Assembly: GCA_950295325.1 (NCBI GenBank)
Contig: OX485803.1
Span: 41,555,554 to 41,619,553, forward strand
DNA: 64,000 nucleotides
Origin: Polytrichum commune
Taxonomy: Eukaryota; Streptophyta; Polytrichopsida; Polytrichales; Polytrichaceae
Direction: 5' to 3'
This document shows, one piece after another, positions 46,670-59,090 of the stretch (positions are counted from its first letter, which is position 1; the number at the start of each line of letters is the position of its first letter). Both the position numbers and the translations under genes were made by a program. Under the pieces are notes generated by a model. It saw nothing but the letters and a program-made list of their open reading frames with translations. It was not told the DNA's origin and ran no database searches.

Positions 46670-49185
46670 TCAAACACCAAGTGCATATCGGCCGCGCTTC
46701 GGCTTGCAAGCTCTCCAATCTGAAACGACATCATTGTACGGGAATGATGTCAATGTGTAATGTTTTTGTGCAAACATTGTTGTAGCAAGAGGTAAATGTT
46801 CAGTTAAGCGGTTGCGGAGTTTGTTCTTCAAGAAAGAAACATTGGAAAATGTTCTTTCGTCTTCTACGCTCCCAAGAACCTACAAAATGGATGCAAAGAG
46901 ACAAAGTCAGTAAGAAGTCAACTTGCATTCAAGAACATGAATACAAAAAGCATGAGAAAGTTTAATGAAGTAACATATTTTCAAAATATAACCCCGTACC
47001 TGGATCATCGCAATTTCTGCGAGCTTAAAGAACTCGGGAAACATACCCTTCAAAGGGGCAGATTGTGCCAAGGCACGCCATAGTTTGGATAAGGGATGAA
47101 TGTAGGTGTCCATGGCCCTCATTGCATGAGGAGAATTATTCGCCATAGCCACAGCAAACCAATGCAACTGCCGATCAAGTGCCATAACACTCAACACTGC
47201 TGGACATGTATCACAGACATTTGTAGCGCTAGAGAAATCCTTGCTGTGAGCATATGTTTGCTTGAAAGTGTTCATGTACCATGTGAGTTTATCCTCATGC
47301 CATGGCTCAAGCCAAAATTGAGGATATACAATGGACAGTGCATCCATTACCTCACTAGAGGGAAACCTACTTCCCAATTCCATCACCATCATGGCTGCAG
47401 CATCTGCAATAAAAAACCAACACATTAGATCCATGCTCATGGATGCAAAACCTTGATATAATCAAAAGATGCAAAAACATAAACTAACAAACAAAACTAA
47501 AAACAAACACATACCTGCAACCTCGACCTTCACCTCCGATATCGTTTTATCAAATAATTCTCTTGTCACAAAACTCCTCAAGTGTGTGACACGATCAACG
47601 CAAGTCGCATTGAGGTGGGAACCGGCTGAAGTTGACAAATGGGCCTCAAAAACCAAGTGCTCAACACAATCATTCACATCTGGATGCCACCTTAGGCGGA
47701 TGCTCTCATGCGAAAGATCACATATCTTTTTTAAGCATGAAAATGCATCTGAAATGAATGCATTGCTTGTGCAATACAAATCATTCACATTTGAGATACA
47801 AAGGCTCAATGCCCTTGTGAAACCACACACATATACACTGGGGGATTGTGCAAAGACAACCAAGGCTTTCACAGCCTCTAGAAGAGGTAGCACTACAGCC
47901 AAGGTCAGTAAAGACTTGATATCAGCCATGAGTTCATAATTTACCTTGGCTGTCGGGATTGTTGGTTTTACAAGATGATTAGAGTACATCTTCACCAAAA
48001 GGGTGCGGTACTCCGATAAAACACGTTTCAATGGACTCAACATTGAAATCCACCTCGTTTTTATATTTTGAAGAATTTTTTTGCCCTTAGACTCAAGTAA
48101 TTTAGCAAGTTTTTGGAGCTCCAAATGACGTTTTGGGGACTTACTAAAATACTTGTGCAAAACAGCTAGTAGGGTTTCAATCCTAGCCACCATCTCCAGA
48201 TCTGATAGACATTGCACTGCAAGGTTGCTTCGATGTGCCACACAATGCATGCCTTGCATGTGTGGCGCATGAGAAACCTGCAGCTTGTTAGTGACACCAT
48301 TTCTCTTCCCTTGCAAAACCGATGCACCATCTGCCCCAAATGCCATGAATCGGTCTCTAATCTGATGTGGGGTTAATCCACCTTCATTAGTGAGTGCACC
48401 AAGAATCATCTTGGTTATATTATCGGCACCACCACCCTCAGTCACACGTTGCAAGCACAACAACATTGGTATTCTTTCCTAATCTTGAATTATATAAACA
48501 TGCATGCTAATCCAAGATTGGTTGTCCAACGTTGTGACTTCATCGCAAATGATAGAGAAGTAAGGGGCTGTACTTACTGCTTCTTTTGTCCTTGTTTGCA
48601 CAACGTTAAACAAACTCTCAGCCATTTCCCAACCTGACCCCTCGGTCCAATGCTTCAATGGAACCTGCACATACACTCAAGTGTCATTACTAACCAACAC
48701 GATGTTTCAAAACAAAATTAATAACATGAGCAACTGAAACTGAAAGGAAATGAAGGATTCTGACCTTAGGAATGCCCATGAATTGTAACAGCTCCTTCAT
48801 GGGTGGATATTCTGTCATAGGTCTTCCAAATTGTAACAAGTGGAAGATGACTGCCATTTGCACTTCCTTGCGTTTTGGAGTTCCCCCAGCTATTACTAGG
48901 GTTCCAATATCATTAACAGACAGTGCTGCAAATGTCCTCTCAGCACGCTTGTGGACGGAATTCTGGTCCCAATACCATTCACCTTTCTTCACCTTCAAAG
49001 AAGGTAAGTCGCTGAGTGCTCTCTTCCATCCTTGGTGTTTTTTCAGGTTGTCATCTTTTGCATCCAGTATTTTGTCTCTGCCATTTACTTTAGAGCAGAT
49101 GATACATTGAACTTTGTCAAATGTACCATCCCCTTCAGGGTCCTGTTGAGACCATGGGTATTTTGCTGCCCAATTTTCTTGAAAT
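46670..49185 (-). pseudogene. hAT-family transposase (or hAT-derived gene), one nonsense codon
   Basis: Exons in phase: 49185-48765, 48664-47515, 47403-47000, 46879-46670 (stop). The first has a zinc-finger-like CIICSKVNGRDK...H. The second has the RNase H-like catalytic region: IICDEVTT, then GADGASVLQGKRNG and MHCVAHRSNLA. The last two carry the hAT dimerisation domain (FPEFFKLAEIAMIQ, GSVEDERTFS, LKNKLRNRL). Overall it resembles the ZNF862/KIAA1586-like hAT group. The only coding lesion seen is an in-frame TAG at 48481-48479, between IIQD and ERIPM, where a Trp (TGG) would fit. An upstream exon ending at 49899 (LTKKRKIPKR, NLS-like) joins in phase but its own 5' end is unclear. Confidence 0.85.
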
Positions 49186-49263
49186 CTGCACCAAAACCAC
49201 CCTAAACCAGTGAGAAACAAGACATCATCAAAAACATATCCTCAAAATGCCGAAAAAAATCCC

Positions 49264-49697
49264 CATAGGAGGTGGCCCTAAACCCATAATGTTTGGGGAG
49301 ACACGTGTGTGGCAGGTTTGGATCGGGTATAAACCCCCCCGCCCCCGCGTCTAGAGGAGGTGGAGCGGGCCCTTCCGGTAGAGGCCACATGTAGGCCCTT
49401 CCAGTATAGGCCAAGAATAAAAAGTTTCACAATTTTTCACAAGAAAAAAACGTGGCCTCAACCGGTAGGGCCTAATCATTTTTTTCTTGTGAAAACTTGT
49501 GAAACTTTTTATTCTTGGTCTATACTGGAAGGGCCTACATGTGGCCTCTACCGGAAGGCCTAAACGTGACCTCTACCGGAAGGGCCCGCTCCACCTCCTC
49601 TAGACGCGGGGGGGGGGGGGGGGGGGTTAATACCCGATCCAAACCCGCCACGCACGTGTCTCCCCAAACATTATGGGTTTAGGGGTCACTTCCTATG
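49264..49697. mobile_element. Foldback/hairpin element in the hAT gene's 5' intron
   Basis: Nearly the whole 434 bp is a palindrome. CATAGGA...CTAAACCCATAATGTTTGGGG on the left is mirrored on the right, as are GGGCCCTTCCGGTAGAGGCC and AAGAATAAAAAGTTTCAC. The loop is about 30 bp around 49450-49480. The right arm has one extra ~23-bp CTCTACCGGAAG unit and a G20-like run at 49607. No coding. No target duplication is found. Confidence 0.9.
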
Positions 49698-49898
49698 CTG
49701 AGGCCCTCAAGAGTGGGTACACGTCAAAACTTGAGAAAGAGAAAATATCACACATCAATTGACATGTTAGAAATTGAAATGACACATGCTTAGAAATCGG
49801 AAATTGAGACGACATTTTAGAATAATCTTAGCCCTCAGCCCTCAGCCAATGCATTACTCCCCAAAAAATATAGCCATGGTTTAGGGTTTAGGAGGTAC

Positions 49899-50240
49899 CT
49901 TCTTTTCGGAATTTTTCGCTTCTTTGTTAGAGGTTCATGTGAGGTTGGTAGCAATTGGGTGTCTGATTGCTCATGGAAGCCATCTAAGCTGTTGCTACCA
50001 CCACTTGAAGGCGCATCGACAGTGAATGGGGAGCCACTGATGTCCAATGCATTAGCCTCAAATGGAGCATGTACATGCAGTGGGATGGGAGAAAAATGGT
50101 TGCAGACGCGGTTGAAGAGATCTGGACAACCTCTTGCATTGCGGCAGTTGATAATTCTCCCCCAAGGGTGATCATCAACACCCTCTGCTTGAAGGAAGGA
50201 CGTTTTCCAGAACCAGATGCAGGAGCCATTGCCATGGTAG
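49899..50240 (-). pseudogene. Probable 5' exon of the hAT gene
   Basis: Ends at a GT donor (AAAAGAAG|GTACC) with phase 2, which matches the one leading base of the 49185 exon. The C-terminal part encodes a basic nuclear-localisation-like KKRKIPKR. An ATG near 50236 (MAPASGSGKRPSF) lies one frame away, so a frameshift or a different start is implied. Confidence 0.45.
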
Positions 50241-51060
50241 AGCAACTGCCACCTACACTCACTGCAACTGCCGGAGCAGGGGATTGCAGATCCACAGGCG
50301 ACCACACAAAACCAACTCCCAGGTAGCCAGGCGATGTGGAGTGGCGCGGTGCGGCGAACACCAGGAGATCACACAAAACCAGATCGGGCAAAGGCGACGA
50401 CGCCAATGCACACACAACAGGCGATCACAGAAAACCAGATCGGGCAAAGGCGACGCCAATGCACACACAACAATTGCACATACCACTTCGCAAAACAACA
50501 ATGCACATACATGTTCATTACAGATCCCATAAATAAGATGTCGCCACTCCCAGCTCTGTAACGCCCACTCCCTATAGCCACACCCATCATCATCCTCATT
50601 AGTGAATGCAGTGAGAATTGTGCACAAACCCTACCTAAAAAATGCCCAGATTTCAATGTGGCTCCAAGCCTCCAACTCTGACGGCCTCAACAGAACAACC
50701 ATGCACAGCATTGTCTATCAGATCTGGAGTCTGGACTCTGGAGAGAATGGACAATGCACAAGTTCGCCGCTAATGGAACCAGCGGATGAATTTGCTAGTC
50801 TGCGAAAGGGCTTCATCCATATGAACAGGCGGCTGCGAATGGCCAGGAGCGACGTGGAGAATCCGGCGACATAAGGTGCCGGAGTGGAGGGATGGGCCGC
50901 CGATGTGTAGGGTTGGCGAGGTGACCCAACGGCGACGTGACGGAATGGGCGGGAGGTGGGGGCAGCATGGAGGAGCTTTACTGCTTCTACTCACGGTAGA
51001 TTTGGGCGATTTGGGGACACCTAGATTTGATTATTCTAATAGGGAATTTCGTGGCATCAT
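50241..51060. other. Upstream region of the hAT gene; no gene recognised
   Basis: Contains a tandem pair of about 60 bp near 50365-50460 (GATCGGGCAAAGGCGACG and ACACAAC(A)...GCGATCACA, each twice). Overlapping open frames on both strands are shadows of it. It is GC-rich near 50860-50990, possibly promoter-proximal. Confidence 0.5.
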
Positions 51061-52980
51061 TTAGAATATAGCATTAAATGCGAATAATCGCCCAAATAAA
51101 ATTCGCTGACCATATCCTACATGTCCTTACAAATTCATGAACTGTAACTTATTTTCCATACATTCGTGACTTTGGATTGAACTTTCCAACACACCATATT
51201 TTCTTAAATTCTTTTAGGCATTTTGATGATTCTGTTTTTCTTTCATTTAGGCCATCTAGTTCGGTAATTTTCAAAAATTTAGGGTTAATTATTTTGAATT
51301 ACTTTCCGCCCACCCTGCTATCATCCTTATGGTATTAGTACAAAATGGTTAGCAAATCCAACATTGGTGGCGTAGCCCCTTGCCTCGTATTTTATGGAGC
51401 TCATATGTATATCTTATTCATTAGCAAAGTGATGATTCTCAAGTTCATTGAATGGTCACACTAACGCCCCCCCCCCCCGCCCCAATTATGATGATTATTG
51501 AACCTAGAATGGTCATCATATTCTGAGCATGTAATCCAATCTCTTTTAAACACATGTCATTTAGGTATCCATTCTTGAAGCCGCATTTAACCACATACCA
51601 CTCAAGTATAGGTGTATTGTTCAGTAACTGAATTAGGCACGTCTACCCTTAGCTTAACTTATTAATGTAGTCAACGAGAACAAGGTCATTTGGAGTGAAA
51701 GCATGATGATGGCCTACATGTAACGTTGGCCTACTTGTTTGTAATGGGAAGGATTGGGTCTTTATTCATATGTTCCACTTCTCTCCACCACGTATCCGCA
51801 AAGTGAATGCCCCCGTGTGTCCACTATGCATCCAAAAATGATTACAAGATAAAAGGAAGTCATCGTTTGCACAACATCCATGGAGGTGCCCACTTGATAT
51901 GATTGGAAGGAATCATAGATATTATAGATTGGTTGAAAGTTATAAATTCAATGCGATTATATTCTCCAAACATTTCATGAAGTATGAGCATTGCATGAAG
52001 TACAAAATAAAATCATTCATGAAATTGTATGATCAAAATTTTGAAGAAGATAGACATTTCAATAACTAAGTTTGAAGAAAGAAGATAATAGTGAGGAATA
52101 GTTTTATTTTGCAAGATCTGATGAAATCAAAAGTCCCATTTTGGAACATTCTGGTGTTTTTAGGGTTTAGGCAGTGCGTGGTAGATCTCGGTGGAGAAAA
52201 CTAGAGAAAGCATGTGCATGTTGGGATTATTTTTCTAAGAATATTTAATAGCTTTCCATGGCAAGGTGAGGAGGTTATGTAGAAATTAAATATCTAGAAA
52301 ATGATTGTGAGTGAATAAAAAATAGTGTAACATACCCCTAAACGTTTTTGGAGCCGGACTTGGACCCCTCATATATATGATGTTTTGAAATTGTACAATG
52401 TGAATATAAATCATGATGTGACTTTTAAGTAGATATTGATTTGCAAGGCAATTCTCTTGACACCTACATAAAATAGTTGAGAAAGAGTTTGATGAAGATT
52501 TGAAAATATATTGTTCAAATCATATGGTATAAAGAGAGAATATTCAAATAGGATGAACATGCTAAAAGTGTGTAAGGGTTAAGATTAGATTTTTGCATAA
52601 GCTCTTGGATACATGGAATATATGTCAAGTTGAGAAGATCATAGAAGACCCTCACATTGGACACACGATGCCTTCCTTATTGCCTTTTGGTGGGGAGTGG
52701 ATAGGGTGGGTGAGAGGTAAGAGCTATTCCACACCTCTAAGGTAAGTGTGTCTTAAACATACATTTTTTCGCTCTACACCCACTATTTGTAGAATATGAA
52801 ACAAATAAATAAATAGATATGATTGCCGGCTCCATATGGAGCAAGCATGAATGAAGAGCCTCTTGACATGCATACTATTTCCCCCCTTTAGGTGTGGGCT
52901 TTATTAGAGGTAACAATGTCAAAGGTAACCGATATAATCACGGTAGTGTGGGGGTAAGGATAACTTTTGTTTAAGTATGA
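51061..52980. other. Non-coding stretch
   Basis: AT-rich; C10 run near 51466. No gene or element boundary is recognised. Confidence 0.5.
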
Positions 52981-54164
52981 AAGTGGGTTATGGCATTATC
53001 TCCTTGGAGTTTTGTGGGTCATTTGGTGGGTGCCTACGCTTGAGATTTGTTTGAAGGCATGGGTTCAAAACCTTGTGTGGCTCCTTTGAAAGTGATTCAT
53101 ATTGTCATCCCCTATCTTGATTGAGACAATAGCGGGGCTCACTTGTTGTCATCATGGCTTTCTAAGGTTTTGTTTTGGACTAGAAAGTTGCATTGTAGTT
53201 GTTGGTTTGCCTACTTTGCCCTTGGGTTTTATCTCTTACATCCAAATAGCGGTTGCCACTAGGTCAAGGAATGTAGTCTTAAAGGCCACGGTCATGTGGA
53301 TTTGGTCACATTGGGGCTAAGTAAGATGGTTGGTGGGTTTTGTGATGTAATGTTTGTGAAGATCCGGGTTTGAAACCCTGAGAGGTCCCTTAGGAAGACA
53401 GTGTCCTTAATGGAGTCCAAGTGGTAGCATCCAACAACTCCTTTCACAATTTCTACGTTCTGTTGGGGGTTGTGGGGGCAAGTGTGAGGGGTGAGATTTT
53501 GTTTCAAGTTGACGTTTGTTGAGGATCAATGCGGACAATGATTTAGTGGCGGTTGTGTGTAGGCATTTTTTGGAGGGTATTGATTGGGGGGGGGGGTCAA
53601 GTTGAGCAGAGAGAATGTTGAAAATGTCCTTTTGGATTCCACCTCTTTGTTGTGCAGTAATGATGAGTGGTTGGATCCTTCACTTGTGTGCGGCGATGGA
53701 AGTCATGTATGGGGTCTACTTGTCCCGTTTGCATTGGAAGGCTATCTCCATAAATATGTCATGGTAGTATGTAAATTCAATGAATTGTAGGGAGAAAATG
53801 GAGGAGGGGTGTGAGGAGAGTATGTTGGCGTGTGGTTTATGTAAGCATTGGTATTGTGTGTGGGGCAAGTGCATTCGTTGGGGAGGTTCCACTTAGGCAA
53901 TGTGTGTTTGGACGGGGAGTCTCAGGGGTGGAGTTGCCATTCATGAGGCATGTTCATATTGGAAGATGGTGAATGAGAAACATTTCTTTGATGGGAAGAG
54001 TATTTTGTTGTGTTTATCTATTTGGATACCTTTAATGACCAGATGTTTGCATGTGGCTAGAAGGTGAGACCATGTGTCCACATTTGGAGTGTTTTTGCTG
54101 CATAATGAAAAATAAATGAATGGGAATTTTGTTGGCCAAAAGAGGTATTTCTGGTGACTGCCCA
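52980..54164 (-). pseudogene. Decayed LINE, 3' part
   Basis: The minus-strand frame 54165-53941 has NTPNVDTWSHLL-TCKHLVIKGIQIDKHNK, resembling the W-x-H-L...C...KG-x-(R/Q)I-x-(R/K)HN segment that follows RNase H in plant LINEs. It is the direct continuation of 55141-56160, from which it is separated by the insertion at 54165-55135. Confidence 0.5.
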
Positions 54165-55135
54165 TGTTGCAACCCTCGCTAGCTCCCGTTAACCATTTTC
54201 ATTTCTAGCAAGGGTCACGAGCGCTAACCCTTTGCATTCTACCATCCTAATGGTTAGCTCCTCATACCCCGGACCTTATAGTTCATAAGATGGGAACCAA
54301 CCCTCCTACTTTGCTTTCGGGACTCGCCCCTTAATCGGTAACCAATTCTTAGATGTGGACTTCCATTCATGGAAGTCCAATCTTATATTGATCATCGCGT
54401 TGCTGGAGCAACACTACAACAACCCGAACCATACTAGGCAACTATGCCCTCACATTGGGCCAATGCCCATGGTGGCCGTGCCGTTCGGCCTCGGGTGGGT
54501 TTAGCCACACCACCTCATCCATATAAGCCTCTAGGATTTTTGGCAGGGCCCCTACACCACCACCAAGAAACCATTTATTTCTCTACCAAGAGTTGGGGCC
54601 AAGTAAACATTTTCCTTTAGCCGCTAGGCCTAGAAGCCCCCAGCAGCTTCAGAACATCATAACTTCCTTGTATGATGTTTGTTGCTAACAAGCAACCACT
54701 CCATCGTCATCTACACTTTGTGTAGATGCCGATGGACTCCTCACTTGCCTCATTCAGGCAAGTAATGAGGAAGTTATGCATGTTCAAACCTTGGCAGTCC
54801 CGGGAGCTACTCCCAGGCCACTGTTGTACCAAGGTGCTGTCCCGGGACCTCGCCCCACTCAAATTGCCATAACTCCTAGCTCACACCTCCGATTGAGGTG
54901 TTCATGAGCATTCTAGAATCAGCACGCCATGAGCTACGCATAAGTTAGCTCATGGCCTTACCCTCATGACTCCTAATCTCTGTGGGTGGGAGGCGTTCTC
55001 AACGCCCAGGGCCCTCACCCACACTAGGATCACTTGGGCCCTCTTACCAACGGCGTCACAAATCCTGGGTGTCACTTCAGGGTCCCCCTTGTGCTCATGG
55101 TATTTCGGGCACTCCTCATGGAAAGGTGCGCGACA
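54165..55135. mobile_element. Probable solo LTR inserted in a LINE
   Basis: A 971-bp unit starts TGTTGCAACCCTCG and ends GTGCGCGACA, with the near-duplicate flanks GCCCA (54160-54164) and ACCCA (55136-55140). The flanking LINE reads on across it (GACTGCCCA then TATATTG). The related LINE copy near 42220 has uninterrupted TTGCCCATGTATTG. No coding. Strand unknown. Confidence 0.65.
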
Positions 55136-55140
55136 ACCCA

Positions 55141-56160
55141 TATATTGACCATTGTGGAACTTGTAGGTTTGGGAGATCTGGGTTGGGGCGATGGATAGAG
55201 TGTTTCATAAAGCATTGGATAGAGTGGGGTTGAGGTGTTCATTATCCAATCATTTTCGGATGGAAGGGTATTTTGGTAGTAATGAGGAGAAGAGGCTAGG
55301 AGGCTAAGAGGTGGTGTTTAAAGAGGAAGGGGGGGGGGGGGGGGGTGAGTGTCAAGGTTGCGAGTGTGACCAGGTTGGAAATATTATTGTGTAGGTGGTG
55401 GGTGGAATATATGGGTGGGGTTGCTGTTGAAAGTAGCATTGGGTTGGCTAACCCCTATTTTTGCTAATTAGTAGGTTTTCTTGATGCTTTTAATTCCTAT
55501 GTGGGATCGAACTTTGTGTATGTGGACTAGGTGAGGGTGTTTCGCAATATTGGTGAGGATTGTTACATGTAGATGACATTCCGGGTGCAGGTGGTGGTGG
55601 TGGTGGGTAGAGGGTGAGTTTTAAGGTTGCAAAGTAGGTAGATGGAGACAAGGATACCAATAAAGGTGTAGGTAGGGAGGGTTGAATGGAGGAGGGATGT
55701 GGTGTGATGTATGGCCATGATCTCTGCTCGTAGGATGTTCGTGGGCAAACGGGTGCTAATTTGAGTCTCCTCGTGGAGGGAGAAGATATTGTATCAACCA
55801 TGGTGGATACTTTTGATTCATATATTGAAGCATCTGTTTATATGCTTTGGAGAGGTGGATGTTTTAATGGGGGAATCAGTGGGTAAGTGTAGGAGTGGTA
55901 GTGGTGGTGGTTGGGGGGTAGGGGTAGGGGGTAAAGGGGGAGGTTGCTTGTGTTGGAGGTTTTTAGGAGCTTTGCTCTTTTCCAACTTCTTGATGAGGTC
56001 AGTTTTCTCAAGGGTGTAGGGAGGAAGAGGAGGGTGGGTAAGGGTTTGGTTGAGAGGAAAATAAGAATATGAAACACATAATAGTGCAAGATGATTAGCA
56101 ATTAAAAATAATTTATTTAACCATTTCCTTACAACTTTTAGAGTTTGTATGTATACCCCA
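55141..56160 (-). pseudogene. Decayed LINE, RNase H part
   Basis: The minus-strand frame 55748-55563 reads ILRAEIMAIHH...FIGILVSIYLLCNLKTHPL, which resembles LINE RNase H (xRAELxAI...TDSxxSIYLL). It lies upstream (minus sense) of the 52980-54164 part. Contains a G18 run at 55330-55347. Confidence 0.5.
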
Positions 56161-56673
56161 TTCACTATTTGTAAATGTAGTATTAGGGAGTCTAAAAGCT
56201 TTCTTTCAATTGGACCATCAAGTTGACATTAGCCTCCATCTCATAAAGGTTACCACACTCTATGAATCTAGAAAATTATCAAGTTTGACACCATTCTAGT
56301 GGACTCTTAGTCTCATTAGCCTTTTGGTTTCTTGGACTTTAGGATTGATTTCATTTCATTTCATTTCACTCATTTCATTGTCAAAGTGAAGATTCCCCAA
56401 TTTGTTAAATGATTATATAGATCTCCCCACTTATGTCGACTATCGCTTCTATATTGATCAACAAATTCTAAGCACGTAGTTCAATCTCCTTTCAATCCAT
56501 GTCTTTTTTAGGTTTCTTCTTAGTTTCATAATTTCACACCCAACCATACACCACTCGAATGTATGTTTCCGTTTAAGATAGAGCACAAAATTAAACACAT
56601 CTACCTCATTCAATATGTTGTTCTATCTTTTTGTGGCTCCTTCTGTCCCAAGGAAGAGCATGAGAGGTGCATT
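56161..56673. other. Non-coding stretch
   Basis: Contains a short (TTTCA)n tract near 56345-56375. No gene. Confidence 0.5.
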
Positions 56674-56676
56674 TTA

Positions 56677-57157
56677 GGGGCGGTTTACACTATGGACCAT
56701 GAAGTCGTCCCACGTAAGAGGCTATTTTGCGTGGGACGACTTCCATGGTCCGAGTTACTAAAATATTAGTTTTCATGGTTCGTGGGCCCTTCACTAGGTG
56801 TAAACTGAATGTGGACCATGAAGAATGACCATGCACCAAAAAGTGGAGTCATTAACTAAGTTGGAAAAAAAATCATTAAAAAAACCCAAAAAATCATTAA
56901 AACGGCATTTTTCTGACATGGGCCCTTGCTATTTTTCCTAGACCACCTCTTTTGCTTGTCCCAACGGAAAACCCGTTGGACCATGGCAGTGGATAGAGTA
57001 GGCTTAAAAAAACAAATTTGTGGACCTCAACCTCCGTGGTCACTCTGCCATTTTTTCCTTGGTGTAAACCCAAGTCGTCCTGGGACGACTTCAACGTCCA
57101 ATCACATCGCTTAGACGGCCGTGGGACGACTTCATGGTCCATAGTGTAAACCGCCCC
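56677..57157. mobile_element. MITE with GGGGCGGTTTACAC termini (copy b)
   Basis: Terminal inverted repeats of 38 bp appear perfect (GGGGCGGTTTACACTATGGA...). TTA flanks both ends (56674-56676 and 57158-57160). It is 481 bp and non-coding. The left arm holds a second inner inverted copy of GTCGTCCCACG...CGTGGGACGAC. Same TTTACAC core as the 10.9-kb transposon. Confidence 0.92.
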
Positions 57158-57160
57158 TTA

Positions 57161-58700
57161 TGCACTTACAACTTCTCCATAAGGTCTAAAATTGCCGTTA
57201 CCCCTAAAAGGTCTCTGGTCCTCAAGCTATGACCTATATACACACAATCTACAAGTGCTCGCCAAGTTTTAGATTCATGTTCCGTATATTTATGTTCAAA
57301 TTTGTTTAGTACATTATCGTATGCCAAGGATAAAATAAAAATATAGTCATATATGTTTGCATCCAAGGGCAACCAAGTCGTGTATTTGAATTCGAATCTT
57401 CAATACTATACCTATGTTTGAGGGTTACATGACAAGGCTTCTAGTTAAGACACTAATCCCATCACACTACGACTCCCACATGGAAACTACATTTTGGCAC
57501 CAATAAATATAGAATTACTTGGTTGTTTATCAATGCTCGGTGGGACTAGGAATCTCCCAAGGGTTATGCCTTGTGCATTGTGGGCTTCTTCCACATTTTG
57601 GATGTACTTAGCCTAAGTATTGTTCATTATCTAACAATCATTACCAACAATTGGCTATGAATCTAGGAATATTGAAACACAATATGCTTGCATGTTCTAT
57701 GTGGGCCAATTCATCACCTCCTTCCCAACTTCCCCGATTCTTAAATGTCCAGCTTACTAGCCATGCATGTCCCCAAGACTCATGCTTCCATACTAGCCAA
57801 CCTTGTGGGAGTCCACATGCATCAACCTCTCCTCCTCTCTCTCCTTTTAGAAGGGGAGCAAAAGTGAGAGGTTGAGTAATGTTATGGGCAATAGAGCTCC
57901 CGATAGAATACTTTGATTGAAAAACATCAAGTTAGCGTATGTGCACCTTATGTGGTCATTCTTTTTATTATACACTTACATTTGAGAAGTATACGGCAAG
58001 ACTTGCAATTAAGAAGGGGCATGAAAAAGACAAACACTAAAACGAGATTGGATAATGTGATCTAAATATAGGCACCCACATATGTTCCATAGCTAACACC
58101 ATTGGGACTGCCTAATTTTGAAGATTCTCAATGTAATTCTTGACGATATTTGAGCATGAGCATTGATTTCGAAATCCACAAAGGGAATCTTGCTTCTCAA
58201 CACCTACCATAGGAGTGTGATAAAAACATGCCCCCTATAAGATTATTGTTGATTCAACTTAATTTAAACTTCAATAAGCTTCAATTTCAGGGTCCACGTA
58301 CCAAATTAGGTGTAGATTTGAGTGTATAAAAACTCTTGGGCTTGACATAGTAATATGCATTTTCACCCTCCCCCTTGGTGGGTGGTACGAAACATCACCC
58401 TGGTAAACCTACCAAGGGGGTAACAGTAAAAATTGACCCCCTATAGGTTGGTTGGTGATTCATCCCAAGTTAAGCTCAACAGACTAATGCAAGGTCTTTA
58501 ACCCCTAATTTTGGAGTAAGAATAACTTTAGGTAGCAACCTCTGGGCTCTACAATAAAAATCAACATTTTCACCCTCCCCTCCCACAATTCACCCTCCCC
58601 AATGTGAAAGATGCATTTCATCCTGGCTCATCCTGGAATGGCATTTAGTGCCATGCATAAAGCATGCAAAAGTCATCTTGCTTGTTGGAAGGGAAGGGCC
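57161..58700. other. Non-coding stretch
   Basis: Imperfect TTTTCACCCTCCCC motifs recur near 58358 and 58565. No gene or clear element. Confidence 0.5.
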
Positions 58701-58706
58701 ATGATC

Positions 58707-58922
58707 GCATGGTATCGTATTTAGTGTCAATTACTATTTGGAATTACGCAATGCTATATCTATTTACTGTATATCTTGTATTTTACCAACAAATGTTAAT
58801 TTGGTTGTTTGGACACTTTAGAGCATTAACAACTTTGCTTAAATCACATCAATGGTAAAAAGATATAGCATTGTGTAAATCCAGAGATTAAGTGACTCTA
58901 AATATCATATTTAGTGTATGTA
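58707..58922. mobile_element. Short relative of the 39660 MITE
   Basis: CGTATTTAGTGTCA near 58707 and CTAAATATCATATTTAGTGTA near 58890 echo the palindromic termini of the 39660-40050 element. Ends are imprecise. Confidence 0.4.
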
Positions 58923-59090
58923 CATGTTGTGATCTTTTGATTTTTAATTCATTAAATTGAGGTATATTCTATAGATTACTCTAAATTGACCAGTTATTCT
59001 CCTGATGAAGTCTTGAACTTCAACCGCTTATTTCTCAAACTCAACCGGTTCATTTGTAACTAGCGGTTGGTTCTCTCCGTTCATTGGGCC
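58923..59090. repeat. Dispersed repeat B, partial copy 3
   Basis: Shares ATTGAGGTATATTCT, CCTGA..GAAGTCTTGAACTTCAACC and GTAACTAGCGGTTGGTTCTC with copy 1. Confidence 0.75.

Noticed and set aside
49264-49697. Idea that this palindrome is a CRISPR-like or rho-independent terminator structure
   Set aside because: The genome is a plant nucleus; a single 195-bp-arm palindrome fits a foldback element.
53000-53400. B-box-like GGTTCAAAACC and GGTTTGAAACCC inside the LINE region
   Set aside because: A-box partners are weak and no flanking duplications were found; not enough to call SINEs.
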